Source: Pantoea conspicua
GTDB taxonomy: Bacteria > Pseudomonadota > Gammaproteobacteria > Enterobacterales > Enterobacteriaceae
Assembly: GCF_002095315.1 (NCBI RefSeq)
Contig: NZ_MLFN01000012.1
Span: 1 to 64,000, forward strand
Direction of reading: 5' to 3'
DNA length: 64,000 nucleotides
Under the pieces are notes generated by a model. That model saw only the letters and a list, made by a program, of their open reading frames with translations, had not been told where the DNA came from and did not search any database. This document shows, one piece after another, positions 39,890-51,236 of the stretch (its first letter is position 1; every line of letters starts with the position of its first letter). Both the position numbers and the translations under genes were made by a program.

Positions 39890-39962
39890 TTTTTACATTT
39901 TGTAATACATATTTTCCTTTTGAAACCAGATTACGAGTTTAGTAGCATTTTCGAGGTAGAAT
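39890..39962 (+). promoter_or_regulatory. OmpR-type control region and promoter of the porin gene
   Basis: The A/T-rich stretch TTTTACATTTTGTAATACAT, followed by TTTTCCTTTTGAAACC, aligns with the E. coli ompF upstream region bound by OmpR (boxes F1-F3). TAGAAT at 39957-39962 fits the -10 position and there is no good -35, as in OmpR-activated promoters. The leader from about 39970 to 40087 (GGAAAGATGCGTGCAGACAC, TTGACGGCAGTGGCAGGTGT) is also conserved with ompF, including the GAGGGTAATGAATAATGATG start region that MicF RNA pairs with in E. coli. Confidence 0.78.
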
Positions 39963-40087
39963 TAAGGCGGGGGGATGGAAAGATGCGTGCAGACACAGGA
40001 AGACACCAAACTTCTTTCAAGGTTCCCGTAAAGGTTTCTTGACGGCAGTGGCAGGTGTACAAATAACTCCAACGAGGGTAATGAATA

Positions 40088-41191
40088 ATGATGAAGCGCA
40101 ATATTCTTGCAGTGGTTATCCCTGCTCTGTTAGCCGCAGGCGCAGCAAACGCAGCCGAAATTTATAATAAAGACGGCAACAAACTGGACCTGTACGGTAA
40201 AGCCGTTGGCCTGCATTACTTCTCTGATAACGACGGCAGCGATGGCGACAATACTTACGTTCGCTTCGGCTTCAAGGGTGAAACTCAGATTAACGACCAG
40301 CTGACCGGTTATGGCCAGTGGGAATATAACGTTCAGGCCAACAACTCTGAAGGTTCTGACGCGCAGGACGGCAACAGAACCCGTCTGGGCTTTGCCGGTC
40401 TGAAATTCGGCGATGCTGGCTCAATCGACTACGGCCGTAACTACGGTGTGGTTTACGATGCAATCGGCTGGACCGATATGCTGCCAGAGTTCGGTGGCGA
40501 CTCAGGATACTCAGATAACTTCATGAACGGTCGTAGCACCGGCCTGCTGACTTACCGCAACACTAACTTCTTTGGTCTGGTAGATGGCTGGGATTTCGCC
40601 GTTCAGTATCAGGGCAAAAACGAGCGTGATGAAATTCGTCGTTCGAACGGCGACGGCTGGGGTCTGTCAACGTCTTACGTCTCACCAATCGGTTTAGGTG
40701 TTGTGGGTGCCTATAGCAGCAGCGACCGTACCGATGCACAGGCCGCTGGTGTTGCAGCTAACGGTACCGTTGTAGGTCAGGGTAAACGTGCTGAAAACTG
40801 GGCAACCGGTCTGAAGTATGATGCAAACAATGTCTACCTGGCCGCTTATTACGGTGAAACCCGTAACTCAACGCCGTTCACGCTGACAACTGGAGCGGGC
40901 ACCGATACCACTGCATTCGCAAACAAAGCGCAGAACATTGAGCTGGTTGCACAGTATCAGTTCGACTTCGGCCTGCGTCCATCTATCGCCTACGTTCAGT
41001 CTAAAGGCAAAGATATCGAAGGCGTGGGCGATGCTGACCTGGTTAAATACATCGACGTGGGCGCAACCTACTACTTCAACAAAAACATGTCTACCTATGT
41101 GGACTACCAGATCAACCAGCTGGATGACAACAACCGTCTGGGTCTGAATACAGACGACGTAGTTGCACTGGGTCTGGTTTACCAGTTCTAA
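40088..41191 (+). CDS. ompF: OmpF-type general porin
   Basis: The 367-residue precursor has signal peptide [22 protein letters not shown], cut before [16 protein letters not shown]. It is a 16-strand trimeric porin ending in the usual C-terminal Phe (GLVYQF). Loop 3 carries the constriction motif [13 protein letters not shown]. Position between asnS and aspC, and the conserved leader, identify it as the ompF-locus porin; by sequence alone OmpC-like is possible. Expect control by EnvZ/OmpR and perhaps MicF. Confidence 0.9.
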   Translation: MMKRNILAVVIPALLAAGAANAAEIYNKDGNKLDLYGKAVGLHYFSDNDGSDGDNTYVRFGFKGETQINDQLTGYGQWEYNVQANNSEGSDAQDGNRTRLGFAGLKFGDAGSIDYGRNYGVVYDAIGWTDMLPEFGGDSGYSDNFMNGRSTGLLTYRNTNFFGLVDGWDFAVQYQGKNERDEIRRSNGDGWGLSTSYVSPIGLGVVGAYSSSDRTDAQAAGVAANGTVVGQGKRAENWATGLKYDANNVYLAAYYGETRNSTPFTLTTGAGTDTTAFANKAQNIELVAQYQFDFGLRPSIAYVQSKGKDIEGVGDADLVKYIDVGATYYFNKNMSTYVDYQINQLDDNNRLGLNTDDVVALGLVYQF

Positions 41192-41215
41192 TCTCGCTGT
41201 CAGAACTGTTTGAAG

Positions 41216-41240
41216 ACGGGGCCATCGGCCCCGTTTTTTT
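41216..41240 (+). terminator. rho-independent terminator of the porin gene
   Basis: ACGGGGCC-ATC-GGCCCCGT forms a perfect 8-bp stem with a 3-base loop followed by T7, 25 bases after the porin stop. Confidence 0.95.
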
Positions 41241-41426
41241 ATGTCTGTTATCCAGCCAGACGCCCTTTTTCTCCCGACGCTTACCCACGCTCCCCTTTTT
41301 TATTTCCTCTCGCTGAAGTAAGCCCGCAAAAAGTATCAATAACGCTCGCAAACGGTTGGCATTTGCCTGGCGTGACGCTAACCTGAGAGCTCATTTTGCT
41401 AACGTTCCCGCTACTGGACCTGACTC

Positions 41427-42616
41427 ATGTTTGAATCGATCTCTGCTGCACCCGCCGATCCCATTCTTGGGCTGGCCGATCTGTTTCGCGCTGACGACCG
41501 CCCCAATAAAATTAACCTCGGTATCGGCGTCTACAAAGATGAAACCGGCAAGACACCGGTGCTGACCAGCGTTAAGAAAGCCGAACAGTACCTGCTGGAA
41601 AACGAAACCACTAAAAACTATCTCAGCATTGATGGTCTGGCGGATTTCGCCCGCTGTACCCAGGCGTTACTGTTTGGCAGTCAGAGCCACTGATTACCGC
41701 TGGCCGCGCACGCACGGCACAGACCCCAGGCGGTACCGGTGCGCTGCGCGTAGCGGCCGATTTTCTTGCCACTCAGACATCCGTTAAGCGGGTATGGGTC
41801 AGCAATCCCAGCTGGCCGAACCACAAAAATGTGTTTAATGCTGCCGGCCTTGAGGTATGTGAATACCAGTATTACGATGCTGAAAATCATACGCTCGATT
41901 TTGACGGTCTGGTTGCATCACTGAAACAGGTGCAGCCGGGTGATGTGGTGCTGTTCCACGGCTGCTGTCATAACCCAACCGGCATCGATCCCACGGCTGA
42001 ACAGTGGCAGCAGCTGGCGCAGCTGTCACAGGCAGGCGGCTGGTTACCCCTGTTTGACTTCGCCTATCAGGGCTTCGCCCGTGGTCTGGATGAGGATGCC
42101 GAAGGACTGCGTATTTTCGCCGCGTCCCATCAGGAACTGATTGTTGCCAGCTCCTATTCGAAGAACTTTGGCTTGTACAACGAACGCGTAGGCGCAATTA
42201 CCCTGGTGGCCGCCGAGGCAAGCGTGGCGGATACCGCCTTCAGCCAGGTGAAATATACCATCCGCGCCAACTACTCCAATCCGCCGGCACACGGTGCGGC
42301 TGTCGTCGCCACCATCCTCGGCAACGACGCACTGCGTACCATCTGGGAGCAGGAGCTGTCAGACATGCGTCAGCGCATCCAGCGTATGCGCCAGCTGTTC
42401 GTCAATACCCTGGCGGAGAAAGGCGCGCAGCGTGACTTCAGCTTCATCATCAAGCAGAACGGAATGTTCTCGTTCAGCGGCCTGACCAAAGGTCAGGTGA
42501 TTCGTCTGCGCGAAGAGTTTGCGGTCTATGCGGTTAACTCAGGACGGGTCAATGTTGCGGGCATGACGCCAGATAATATGTCGGCGCTGTGTGAGGCGAT
42601 TGTCGCGGTGCTGTAA
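41427..42616 (+). pseudogene. aspC: aspC, aspartate aminotransferase, interrupted by a one-base frameshift
   Basis: AspC makes aspartate from oxaloacetate and glutamate with PLP. The N-terminal 86 or so residues ([38 protein letters not shown]) are intact, then the frame ends LLFGSQSH-stop at 41693. The remainder ([33 protein letters not shown] lysine 246 in [26 protein letters not shown]) follows in another frame to 42616. One extra C at the CC of 41687-41688 restores [19 protein letters not shown] and a product of 396 residues, the E. coli length. The rest of the gene shows no decay, so a recent mutation or a sequencing error is likely. Confidence 0.85.
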
Positions 42617-42632
42617 TTGCGTATAACGACTA

Positions 42633-42660
42633 AAAAAATGGGCCGGCTGGCCCATTTTTT
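42633..42660. terminator. bidirectional terminator between aspC and gloC
   Basis: AAAAAATGGGCC-GGCT-GGCCCATTTTTT is a symmetrical hairpin with A and T runs, so it can work in both directions between these convergent genes. Its T-tract overlaps the gloC stop codon. Confidence 0.93.
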
Positions 42661-43288
42661 ATTGCAGGAAAGGATTACTGATTCGCTCACGGCCCAGCGT
42701 AGAGATCGGGCCATGCCCTGGCAGAAAAGTCACATCATCGCCGAGCGGCAATAATTTGCTCCGGATGGCATCGATCAGCTGCTGATGATCGCCCTGCGGG
42801 AAATCGGTGCGCCCGACGCCACCGTTAAAAATTACGTCACCGGAGATCAGTAAACGCCCCGGACGATCAAAGAACACCACATGACCCGGCGAATGCCCCG
42901 GGCAGTGCAGGACTTCCAGCGTCACTAGCCCTACCTGCACGCTCTCCCCCTCTTCCAGCCAGCGGTCCGGCGTAAAAGGCGCGCACTCTTCCAGTCCAAA
43001 CATCCGGCTCTGAGTCGGTAAGGCTTCCAGCCAGAAGGCATCGCGTTTCTGCGGTCCGACGATCGGGATCTGATAAAACGCCGCAAGTTCCACCGCCGCG
43101 CCGACATGATCAAGATGACCATGAGTCAGCAGGATCTGCGCAGGCTTCAGCCTGTGTTGGTCCAGCGTTTGTTTGATACGTTCAGCATCACCGCCCGGAT
43201 CGACCAGGGCAGACTCACCGGTGGTATCGCACCAGATCACCGAACAGTTCTGGGCAAAGGCAGTAACAGGAATAATGTGGTAGTTCAT
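42659..43288 (-). CDS. gloC: GloC/YcbL, metallo-beta-lactamase-fold glyoxalase II
   Basis: The enzyme hydrolyses S-lactoylglutathione in the glyoxalase path. The 209-residue protein has the metal site THGHLDH (His56, His58, Asp60, His61), [12 protein letters not shown] and [17 protein letters not shown], then LPGHGP. I chose the ATG at 43288 ([15 protein letters not shown]). It ends ...ISNPFLQ, about six residues shorter than E. coli YcbL, because the stop lies in the shared terminator. It links functionally with mgsA (methylglyoxal) at the other end of the window. Confidence 0.94.
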   Translation of the reverse strand: MNYHIIPVTAFAQNCSVIWCDTTGESALVDPGGDAERIKQTLDQHRLKPAQILLTHGHLDHVGAAVELAAFYQIPIVGPQKRDAFWLEALPTQSRMFGLEECAPFTPDRWLEEGESVQVGLVTLEVLHCPGHSPGHVVFFDRPGRLLISGDVIFNGGVGRTDFPQGDHQQLIDAIRSKLLPLGDDVTFLPGHGPISTLGRERISNPFLQ

Positions 43289-43327
43289 AACGCTCCATGA
43301 CCGGCTCACGCAGCGTTGCCGGCGTCA

Positions 43328-43876
43328 TTACCAGTGCCTGATCGGCCCGGTATCAATATGTACAAAGTTGCTGCGAGGATAATATCCTACACCACCCGCG
43401 CGCAGAGATAACGCCGCTTTGCGAACGTTGGCTAAGGTAATGCCCTCAATGTGGAAATCCATCGCCTGACCTTTGGTGTGATAGCTGTGTTTCGCTACCC
43501 CAGGTCCGCTTTCGCGCAACATATTATTGGTCGCCAGCGAGCGGTAACCGGAAATCAGCTGCACCGGTTTACGCGTTTCCAGCAGCGCCTGCAGACGAAA
43601 GATCTGATCAAACAGATGGGGATCGATGCTCTTCACTTTATTAGCGCGATAGTCACGGAAAAAGTGATTTAATCGTGACAACTCATCCTTGTCGTAACTC
43701 TTACCATTAAAAAACTCAGTTTTAAGGGTTTCACCGGTGTGAAGGTTGTTCAGCGTTAAGACACGCGGGCGAGAAGTTGAAAGCGAGGCCCTTGCAGAAG
43801 CGGGCAATAATGCCAGTCCGGCGGCCGCACTTCCGCAAAGCAGCAGTTTGCGACGAAAAGAATCAATAGTAGACAT
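43328..43876 (-). CDS. ycbK: YcbK, DUF882 peptidase-like protein with Tat signal
   Basis: The 182 residues equal E. coli YcbK. The N-terminus (MSTIDSFRRKLLLCGSAAAGLALLPASARA, quoted only to locate FRRKLLL) has a twin-arginine signal and cleavage near residue 30. The mature domain is of the M15-like/DUF882 type with SGYRSLATNNMLR, SYHTKGQAMDFH and NFVHIDTGP, giving the zinc-binding His and Asp of DD-carboxypeptidase-like folds. It is likely a periplasmic peptidoglycan enzyme and sits next to ldtD. A 185-base gap separates the two. Confidence 0.93.
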   Translation of the reverse strand: MSTIDSFRRKLLLCGSAAAGLALLPASARASLSTSRPRVLTLNNLHTGETLKTEFFNGKSYDKDELSRLNHFFRDYRANKVKSIDPHLFDQIFRLQALLETRKPVQLISGYRSLATNNMLRESGPGVAKHSYHTKGQAMDFHIEGITLANVRKAALSLRAGGVGYYPRSNFVHIDTGPIRHW

Positions 43877-43983
43877 TAACCGTATTACCTGAGAGTGAAG
43901 CCATAGAAATGTGCAAAAAGCGCACAGGCCGAACCATAACTTTCTCTCAGGGAGGCGTCAACCCATGTGGGACCAGATTGTGC

Positions 43984-44005
43984 GGCGATCCCCCACAGGA
44001 TCGCC
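43984..44005. other. perfect hairpin between ldtD and ycbK
   Basis: GGCGATCC-CCCACA-GGATCGCC is a perfect 8-bp stem with a 6-base loop, in the 185-base gap between two minus-strand genes. No T run follows in either direction, so a simple terminator is doubtful. A second, imperfect hairpin (TAGCC-GAC-GGCTA) lies near 44028-44041. Confidence 0.5.
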
Positions 44006-44061
44006 ATTTAAGCATCATTTTCGTTAACGATAGCCGACGGCTAACGATTGAAAATCAATCA

Positions 44062-45876
44062 CTAGAGCAGCAACTGCTCAGCCCTTTTTAACGCCTGGCT
44101 GCCGGAGCGTGCTGTGTCATCATAATTGTAAATATCTGTTCGGAACTGCGGTTTGCCATCATCCGCTACCCATGCAGTCAGGTAATAGAGATTAACCGGA
44201 ATGCGATGGCGAATCGGTACGTAGCGCGTGTCGCCCTCTTTGAGGGTGCTGGAGATACGTGAATCATTCCAGCCGGCATCCTGCAACAGCAGGCCCGCCA
44301 GTTCAGAGGCTTTATTTACCCGTACACAGCCTGAGCTCAGCGCCCGGATATCGCGCTGGAACAGGTTGTGATTCGGCGTGTCGTGCAGATAGATAGCATC
44401 TGAACTCGGCATGTTGAATTTGTAGCGTCCCAGCGCGTTCATCTGGCCTGGTGCCTGGCGCAGGCGATAGGGGAACGATGATGCGGACACCATGCTCCAG
44501 TCAATCATGCTCGGGTCGATCACCTCGGCATCCTCACTCCAGCCCGACAGCAGGGTATAGCCATGCTTATAAAGATAGGCTGGGTCCTGCTTCACCTTGG
44601 GAATAATGTCTTTACGCACCAGCGTGGTCGGCACGTTCCACGGTGGATTCAGCACCACGTTGTTGAGTGCGCTGCGCATCAGTGGCGTTTTGCGATCGGG
44701 ACGACCGACGATCACCCGAGACGACAAAATTTTATTACCGTTGTTGTAGTAAATCAGCGAGTAGTTGGCGATGTTGACCATGATGCCGTTGTGCATATCA
44801 TCTGGCAGCAGGCGCAGCCGCTGGATATTCAACGCCAGCAGTGAAGCACGCATCTGCGGTGACACATTCAGCCACTGACGCGTTCTGGCACCGATAGCCC
44901 CATCGCCATCCAGTCCCTGCCACTGCTGAAAACGCTTCACCGCTGCAACCAGCGTATTGTCGTAAACATTCGCGCTATTATTGTCATCCAGCGTCAGACT
45001 CTGCACATTACCCGGTGACTGCGGCGAAGTGACCGGCAGATCAGAAACCGGAGTAGCCGACGGACTGACCACCACCGGCTGGTCACTGTGGCTCACCGGG
45101 ACAGAAGTCACCGGCACGGCATCCTCATTCGGCGCGGGCGCATCAACCTGTGGATCGAGCATCCCGCTGCGCTGCAGGATTTCACGTAGCGCTGGCACAT
45201 CATCACTCACCTGTCCCGGACGCAGGGTTTGCCCATTCTTCAGCTGCGGCCATGGCCGTTTATCGGTGAGCAAGTTTTTTAGCGCGGCGTGCATCGGACG
45301 GTATTGCGGATGCTGCGGTTCCAGTGAAGTGATAAAAATGCTGTCAGAGCCGGCATTGACCGCATTCTGCCACTGATTCACCACCGCCACTGACGGCTGG
45401 GCCAGCTTGTACGGCACGTTACTGTAGAGCCAGGTTTCACCCTGCGTCGGCACGCTGGAGACGAACTGCAGATAGCCGAGCATCGCGTCAGAGAGCGCCA
45501 CATCGCGGGCAAAGCCGGTAATGGCCGGATCCGTCAGGCGTTCGACCCAGCGGGTAAACTGTGGCTGCACGCCGGACAGCGCAACCTCTGCCAGCTGTTG
45601 CTGAAATTTTTGCACCGCCTGACGATCCTGCCACAGCGGCTGCATATGACGGGACGCATACAGCGCCGCCAGTGGCCCCAGATAAAAAGGCTGATCGGCA
45701 CTGGAAAAGGCTTGCCGGATACGTTGCTGACTTTCGGTGACTGACATCGCACTCTGTGTGGTGCCCGGCATAGCGGCGATCACAGCGGCCTGCGGCTGTG
45801 TAAATGGAACCATGATTAGCGCCAGCGCTAACCATGAAACAACACGATGATGTTTAAACCTATTTGCCAGCAACAT
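44062..45876 (-). CDS. ldtD: LdtD (YcbB), L,D-transpeptidase
   Basis: LdtD makes 3-3 cross-links in peptidoglycan in the periplasm. The 604 residues (E. coli: 615) comprise a signal/anchor region ([20 protein letters not shown]), a helical domain, a peptidoglycan-binding domain split by a Pro/Ser/Val/Thr-rich stretch (about 240-295), and the YkuD catalytic domain. [11 protein letters not shown] and the nucleophile Cys517 in [10 protein letters not shown] are in place. In E. coli its use confers beta-lactam bypass and it answers envelope stress. A terminator of mukB lies upstream. Confidence 0.95.
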   Translation of the reverse strand: MLLANRFKHHRVVSWLALALIMVPFTQPQAAVIAAMPGTTQSAMSVTESQQRIRQAFSSADQPFYLGPLAALYASRHMQPLWQDRQAVQKFQQQLAEVALSGVQPQFTRWVERLTDPAITGFARDVALSDAMLGYLQFVSSVPTQGETWLYSNVPYKLAQPSVAVVNQWQNAVNAGSDSIFITSLEPQHPQYRPMHAALKNLLTDKRPWPQLKNGQTLRPGQVSDDVPALREILQRSGMLDPQVDAPAPNEDAVPVTSVPVSHSDQPVVVSPSATPVSDLPVTSPQSPGNVQSLTLDDNNSANVYDNTLVAAVKRFQQWQGLDGDGAIGARTRQWLNVSPQMRASLLALNIQRLRLLPDDMHNGIMVNIANYSLIYYNNGNKILSSRVIVGRPDRKTPLMRSALNNVVLNPPWNVPTTLVRKDIIPKVKQDPAYLYKHGYTLLSGWSEDAEVIDPSMIDWSMVSASSFPYRLRQAPGQMNALGRYKFNMPSSDAIYLHDTPNHNLFQRDIRALSSGCVRVNKASELAGLLLQDAGWNDSRISSTLKEGDTRYVPIRHRIPVNLYYLTAWVADDGKPQFRTDIYNYDDTARSGSQALKRAEQLLL

Positions 45877-45955
45877 CCCTGCCCCCTTCTCTGTTCAACT
45901 GCGCAGCGTTCCCTGAAACTACTGCGACCGGGCTGCTTACTCATAATGTTGAGTA

Positions 45956-45997
45956 TACAAACAAAAACGGCATTTGCCTCACGCGACAAATGCCGTT
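45956..45997 (-). terminator. terminator of the cmoM-mukFEB operon
   Basis: An 11-bp perfect stem (AACGGCATTTG / CAAATGCCGTT) with a 10-base loop lies 30 bases after the mukB stop. On the minus strand it is followed by TTTGTTTG. Confidence 0.88.
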
Positions 45998-46026
45998 ACC
46001 AGATTAACCAATGGATCAGTTTTTGA

Positions 46027-49000
46027 CTATGTTTCCGCCTGCGATTTTTCACCGACTAAATCGGGCAGAGAATCGTTCTCCTGCTGACGTCGGGTCGGCG
46101 AAGGATCGGCCGCAAACCCACGCAGGCCAACCACATGTACATGCTCGGTATTGTTGAATACCTTACGTACCAGCTTATAGGTTGTGCCTTTCTCCGGGCT
46201 GATATTTTCCGGTGCCGCGATAACCAGCTGCATTTCCAGCCGTTCACACAGCTCGAATAGCGTGGCGATCGAACGCGCATCAAGACGGGCCGCTTCATCA
46301 AGGAACAGCAACCGGCATGGCGAGATGTCTTTACCGCGCAGACGGCGAGACTCCTCTTCCCAGCTCTGGACCACCATCACCAGAATTGACATCCCGGTAC
46401 CGATCGCTTCACCGGTTGACAGCGCCCCGCTTTCTGCGCGCAGCCAGCCATCAGAACCCCGGTTAACTTCAACCTCCATCTCAAGATAGTTGCGATAGTC
46501 CAGCAACTCTTCACCAATGGTCTGCGGCGTCCGCTGCCCCATATCGATGTGCGGATTAAGACGCTGATAAAGTTTCGCCAGCGCCTCTGAGAAGGTCAGA
46601 CGATTGCTGTTAAACAGATCCTGATGCTGTTCATGCTCTTGCGATAACGTATCCAGCAGCATCGCATGGGTTTCACGCACGTTAACGTTGAGCCGGACAC
46701 TGTGCACCTGACCAAAGCTCACGGTCTGCAGACCCTGGTTCAGCTGGCGGATACGGTTCTGCTCACGCTGAATGGTTTTGCGGATGATGTTGGCGGCGCT
46801 GCGCGAGCTGATAGCCAGCGTCTGTTCACGCGCCGTCAGCTCTTCCGTCAGGCGATTCAGCTCAATTTCCATCTGCTCAATCGCTTCGACCGGATCGTCG
46901 GTGCGAATAATATCCTGACGAATACGCTCGCGCAGATGCTGATAAACCGCGATAAAGAACTGGATCTTGCGTTCCGGCCGTTTCGGATCTTCCGACAGAC
47001 GCAGCACGTCACGCAGGTGTTCATTATCCGCCACCGCCAGACGCAGCGCACCCAGTGCTTTATCTGACATAGAACGCAGCTCGTCACCGCTCAGATAGGC
47101 CAGTTCACGACGATGCAGGCGACGTTCAACGCCATTCTCTTTCACCAGCCGCAGCACCGTACACCAGCCCGCTTTGGCGCTGACCACCTGTTCACGCACC
47201 TGATGATAGTTGCGTTCCAGCTGGCGCAGTCGCTTCTGCAGGTTGTCCATTTCCGCTTCACAGAAGGTCAGCTGTTTTTCCAGCTGATTACGCCGCGCAC
47301 GGTTATGGCTCAGCGCCGTATAAAGCTCATCACGACGGACGCGTGCACGCGCTTCAGCGCTGGCATCGGCATGAACGCCAATATCCTGCATCTCCTGCTG
47401 CAACTCTTTCAGCATGTCGCGCTTGGCATCATAGGCACTTTTCAGCGAGGCCAGTACCTGAGCATACTGCGTCAGCTGCGCCTGATGTTCGCGCAGACGC
47501 TCACGGCTGCGGCTACGTTCAGCCTCAGCCTGCTCCAGGCGCTGCCGCAGCTTGTCACTGAGATCGCTGTTGCCGTTAAGCATGCCGGACGAATCATCGT
47601 AGCCAAAGTGCGCACGACGCTGCACTACTTCCGTCAGAGCGAACGCCTGCTGGCGGGCGTTGCGCTGCTGCTGCTGCGCCTGCTGATAATCGGCCTGCAG
47701 CTGCTCATGCTGTTCAGGATCGCTTTGTAACACGGCGATAATCGGCTCGAGTTTTGCCAGTTTCGCGCCGTGCTGATGCAGGAAGCGCGCCGCCTCCTGC
47801 GCTTCCTCAACCTGTTCCCGGATCTCTTCACAGCGATCGGCCAGCGTCTCATCCAGCAGCAAATTAACGCGCGGCAGCAGCCGGTTTAGCTGCGCTACGC
47901 CCTCTTTAGCCAGCTCAAACTGCTGACGCTGCTGCTGATTGTTACTTTCATGCTGATTAAGTGCCCGCTCCAGCTCACCGCGACGTGCGCCCAGCTGGCG
48001 AATCTGTGCTTCCGGGTCGGCATCAAACGCCACCGCGAGATGACTGCCAATAAAGCGGCTGAATGACTGATGCAGACGCTGAGTTTTCTGAACGTCGAAC
48101 GACAGCGTGGCATAGCGTTCGGCCAGCTTGTCGCGCTCAAGGTGCAGCAGCTCCAGCTGATTCTCACGCGCCGCGCGGCCAAATAGCGGTATTTTCGGGA
48201 AGCGAGAATAGCGCCACTGCCGCTCTGCAACCTTCACCACCACCGCATTCTGCAGCTCATCAACGCTGAATACACTGTCATCAAACGACTGTGGATCACC
48301 CTCGATCAGATAGAGATCTTCCGGGCACTCTTCCAGACCGTCGAGCTGCTCACGCACCAGCGACAGATCCGGCACCACAATCGCGTGACGTGATGGACCG
48401 TACAACGCTGAGAAGTAAGGTGCGTCACCCAGCGTAACGTCATCATAAATTTCTGACAGCAGTACGCCGCCGAAGCGTTCGGCCAGCTGGTTCAGGCGCG
48501 CATCTTCGGCACCGCCAGGCTGACTGAGACGTTCAATCTGCTGCTCGATATCACGTTTACGTGCCGCCACTTCGTCACGTTCAACGGTGGTTTCACGTTC
48601 CCGCTCCAGCAGCTGCTGCATATATTCGGTCACGTCCTGACTGCTGACGAGCGCCTGGCCGGTCTGCTCACTCAGCTGCGTCAGAATTTCCTGCGCAGCC
48701 AGCCAGTGCGGCGCGCGGGCGGTCAGCGTGGCGATACGCTCGCGCAGCTGCTCCAGCTCCTGACGCATCATCATGCGCTGCTCACCGGCATCCGCCACGC
48801 TGCTGTTCAGCTGCTCAATCTGCGCTTCCAGCTCGCGTTGCAAACCGTCCAGTGCATCAGCTTCGTAATGCTGCCCCTGGCGTTTACAGAACTCCGCCAG
48901 CAAGCGTTCAGCCTCATGCTGCTCGCGCAGACGCTGCTCCAGCTCGCTGAGGCGCAGACGCAGTGAAGAGAGCTGCTCGGCGTGATGGCGCTGATTGCTG

Positions 49001-50514
49001 GCATCGCGCAGCAGCGTCCGGCCGGTCTGCCATGCGTCCTGACGGGTCACGTCGCCGGCAATGCTGTTCACCAGCGCCAGCGCCTGCTCAAACTGACTGT
49101 GCGCCGCTTCCGCCACACTCAGCTTCTGCTCAAGGTTGAGTAACCGTTCGGTGGCCTCTTCCTCCCTGGCCTGGAAGCTGGCCTGCCATTCCGCCGCGTT
49201 GTCGATGGTTAAATCGGGCAACTGACAGAGTGAACGGGCGCGTTCCAGCGCCTGCAGTGCCTGCTGATACTGAATGGCGCGAGTTTGCTGCACGTCAAGC
49301 GCCTGCTGGAAGTCCGCCAGCTGGCTTTTCAGTTCATCGACTTCCAGTTCAGCCGCTTCGGCTCGCGCTTCATTCTCTTCCTGAATCTCACGCGCTTCCG
49401 CCACCACTTCGCTCTGCTCTTCCAGCCGCAGCGTCAGGTCTTCGATATCAGCGTCATAGCGCTCAATCTTTTCCTGCTGGCGCATCGCGGTCTGAACCAG
49501 ATTCAGGTGATCGCTGGCCGCCTGATAATCCACTTCGAGATCGTTTTCCGCCCCGCTGTGCTCGGCCAGTTCGCGCGCCATTTCAACATGGCGATACTGT
49601 TCAGACGCCAGCTGACCGCGACTACTGAACAGCTCATTACGCAGCTGCAACGCGTTGTCGAGATGGATCCGTCGCTCGTTAGCGTGGCGCATGTAGTCGG
49701 CGGAGACGTAGCTGGTCGCTTCCGAAATCAGATGCTTAAACAGATCGCGATCTGACTGGGTGACGCGAATCGCTTCCAGCGTCATGCGGTTTTCCCGCAA
49801 CGCGGCTTCCATATCCTGGAAGGCTTTACGCACGCCGCTGTTTTCCGGCAGCAGGTAATCACGCAGTGAGCGGGTAATGGCGCTGGAGATACCGCCGTAA
49901 AGCGAGGCTTCAATCAGGCGATAAAACTTGCTGCGATCGCTGGCGGAGCGCAGACGACGCGGCACCACACCGAGATCAAACAGCATGGCGTGATAATCGG
50001 TAATCGAGCTGTAGGCGCGGAACTGCACCCCTTCCTGCGCCTCGACGCGTTCTTTAACTTCGTTAAGCGGCAGTACGCGCGCCTGGCGGCTGTTAAGAAT
50101 CTCCGTCAGCATATCGGTCGGATTGGTGTCGGTCGGCAGGCCATGAATACTGAACGGCTTGATGTCGACCTTTTTATCGCGCCCCGCGATTTGCTGCAAA
50201 CGGACGCCGACCACCACACGCTGGTGACGCGAGTTAACCACGTCGAGCATCGAATAGCAGACGCCAGCCCGCAGCTTACCGTGCAGGCCCTTATCTCGTG
50301 AGCCCGAGGTCGCGCCCGCTTCGGTAGTGTTACGGAAGTGCAGCAGCGTCAAATCAGGGATCAGCGCGGTGACAAACGCTGCCATCGTGGTGGATTTACC
50401 CGCACCGTTGCCGCCTGACAGGGTGGTGACCAGTTCATCGAGATCAAAGGTGCGGGCAAAGAAGCCGTTCCAGTTGATCAGCGTAAGCGAACGAAATTTT
50501 CCGCGTTCAATCAT
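46027..50514 (-). CDS. mukB: MukB, SMC-like chromosome condensation ATPase
   Basis: MukB is the SMC-like motor of MukBEF, extruding DNA loops and aiding segregation with topoisomerase IV. The 1495 residues (E. coli: 1486) start [20 protein letters not shown]; Walker [10 protein letters not shown] lies at 34-42. Long coiled coils (about 260-650 and 800-1180) flank a central hinge, and the C-terminal head has signature [10 protein letters not shown] and Walker [14 protein letters not shown]. It overlaps the mukE stop by 4 bases. Confidence 0.98.
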   Translation of the reverse strand: MIERGKFRSLTLINWNGFFARTFDLDELVTTLSGGNGAGKSTTMAAFVTALIPDLTLLHFRNTTEAGATSGSRDKGLHGKLRAGVCYSMLDVVNSRHQRVVVGVRLQQIAGRDKKVDIKPFSIHGLPTDTNPTDMLTEILNSRQARVLPLNEVKERVEAQEGVQFRAYSSITDYHAMLFDLGVVPRRLRSASDRSKFYRLIEASLYGGISSAITRSLRDYLLPENSGVRKAFQDMEAALRENRMTLEAIRVTQSDRDLFKHLISEATSYVSADYMRHANERRIHLDNALQLRNELFSSRGQLASEQYRHVEMARELAEHSGAENDLEVDYQAASDHLNLVQTAMRQQEKIERYDADIEDLTLRLEEQSEVVAEAREIQEENEARAEAAELEVDELKSQLADFQQALDVQQTRAIQYQQALQALERARSLCQLPDLTIDNAAEWQASFQAREEEATERLLNLEQKLSVAEAAHSQFEQALALVNSIAGDVTRQDAWQTGRTLLRDASNQRHHAEQLSSLRLRLSELEQRLREQHEAERLLAEFCKRQGQHYEADALDGLQRELEAQIEQLNSSVADAGEQRMMMRQELEQLRERIATLTARAPHWLAAQEILTQLSEQTGQALVSSQDVTEYMQQLLERERETTVERDEVAARKRDIEQQIERLSQPGGAEDARLNQLAERFGGVLLSEIYDDVTLGDAPYFSALYGPSRHAIVVPDLSLVREQLDGLEECPEDLYLIEGDPQSFDDSVFSVDELQNAVVVKVAERQWRYSRFPKIPLFGRAARENQLELLHLERDKLAERYATLSFDVQKTQRLHQSFSRFIGSHLAVAFDADPEAQIRQLGARRGELERALNQHESNNQQQRQQFELAKEGVAQLNRLLPRVNLLLDETLADRCEEIREQVEEAQEAARFLHQHGAKLAKLEPIIAVLQSDPEQHEQLQADYQQAQQQQRNARQQAFALTEVVQRRAHFGYDDSSGMLNGNSDLSDKLRQRLEQAEAERSRSRERLREHQAQLTQYAQVLASLKSAYDAKRDMLKELQQEMQDIGVHADASAEARARVRRDELYTALSHNRARRNQLEKQLTFCEAEMDNLQKRLRQLERNYHQVREQVVSAKAGWCTVLRLVKENGVERRLHRRELAYLSGDELRSMSDKALGALRLAVADNEHLRDVLRLSEDPKRPERKIQFFIAVYQHLRERIRQDIIRTDDPVEAIEQMEIELNRLTEELTAREQTLAISSRSAANIIRKTIQREQNRIRQLNQGLQTVSFGQVHSVRLNVNVRETHAMLLDTLSQEHEQHQDLFNSNRLTFSEALAKLYQRLNPHIDMGQRTPQTIGEELLDYRNYLEMEVEVNRGSDGWLRAESGALSTGEAIGTGMSILVMVVQSWEEESRRLRGKDISPCRLLFLDEAARLDARSIATLFELCERLEMQLVIAAPENISPEKGTTYKLVRKVFNNTEHVHVVGLRGFAADPSPTRRQQENDSLPDLVGEKSQAET

Positions 50515-51236
50515 GCCTGTTGTTCCTCTGCGTTCTCACTCGCATCGCTTTCCTGTTCGTCGCCTTCCCCGGCGTCAGCTGTTGCGATGGCGTTCTCCAG
50601 CAGCATCGCTTCGCCATCGCGGATCAGGCGCAGCTGCGCTTCACGGGCATCGTCACCGCTACGCACGTCAGCGCCGAAGCGGAATACCGATTCGGTGATA
50701 CGGAATTTGCTGCTGTCGTTACCGAAGAACCACACCATACCGAGTCGGCGCAGGCGGCTCAGCGAGGCGCGCACTTTCTCCTGCAGTTTGGTGCGGTCGA
50801 GATCCGAGCCGGTCGAACGCTGGTTGACCAGCTTCAGCAGCCTGCTTTCGTCAGCCAGTGACAGCAGTTCGTCATACAGCTCCTGCTGGGTGAAGATTCC
50901 TTCATTGGCCAGGCGTTCAGGGCTGAGGTAGAGATAGCAGAGGATTTTTCCCACCATCATGTCTAACTCAGAGAGCACCGAACGCGGGATCAGCGTGGTA
51001 GAACGCGGGCGCAGATAGAAAAAGCCCTCCGGCGCACGAATTAACTCAACGTTATAGCGGCTGTAAAACTCTTCGAGAAACGCCTGGTAATCCATCAGAA
51101 AAGCGTGATTATCCAGCTCTTCAATACCGATGTGTCGTCCGGCGCGCAACTGACTGTCGAGCGCGGGAAAGATCGGATTTGCCAGTGCCTGTGCCAGTTT
51201 AACCGGCATCACTTGTTCAATATTTGTCGATGACAT
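50511..51236 (-). CDS. mukE: MukE, kite subunit of MukBEF
   Basis: MukE is a tandem winged-helix protein that binds MukF and the MukB heads. The 241 residues (E. coli: 234) begin [20 protein letters not shown] and contain [20 protein letters not shown] and [21 protein letters not shown] (in parts). The C-terminal tail (about 215-241) is acidic and variable. The start at 51236 lies 20 bases inside the mukF 3' end; a start at MPVKL would avoid this and is also possible. Confidence 0.95.
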   Translation of the reverse strand: MSSTNIEQVMPVKLAQALANPIFPALDSQLRAGRHIGIEELDNHAFLMDYQAFLEEFYSRYNVELIRAPEGFFYLRPRSTTLIPRSVLSELDMMVGKILCYLYLSPERLANEGIFTQQELYDELLSLADESRLLKLVNQRSTGSDLDRTKLQEKVRASLSRLRRLGMVWFFGNDSSKFRITESVFRFGADVRSGDDAREAQLRLIRDGEAMLLENAIATADAGEGDEQESDASENAEEQQA

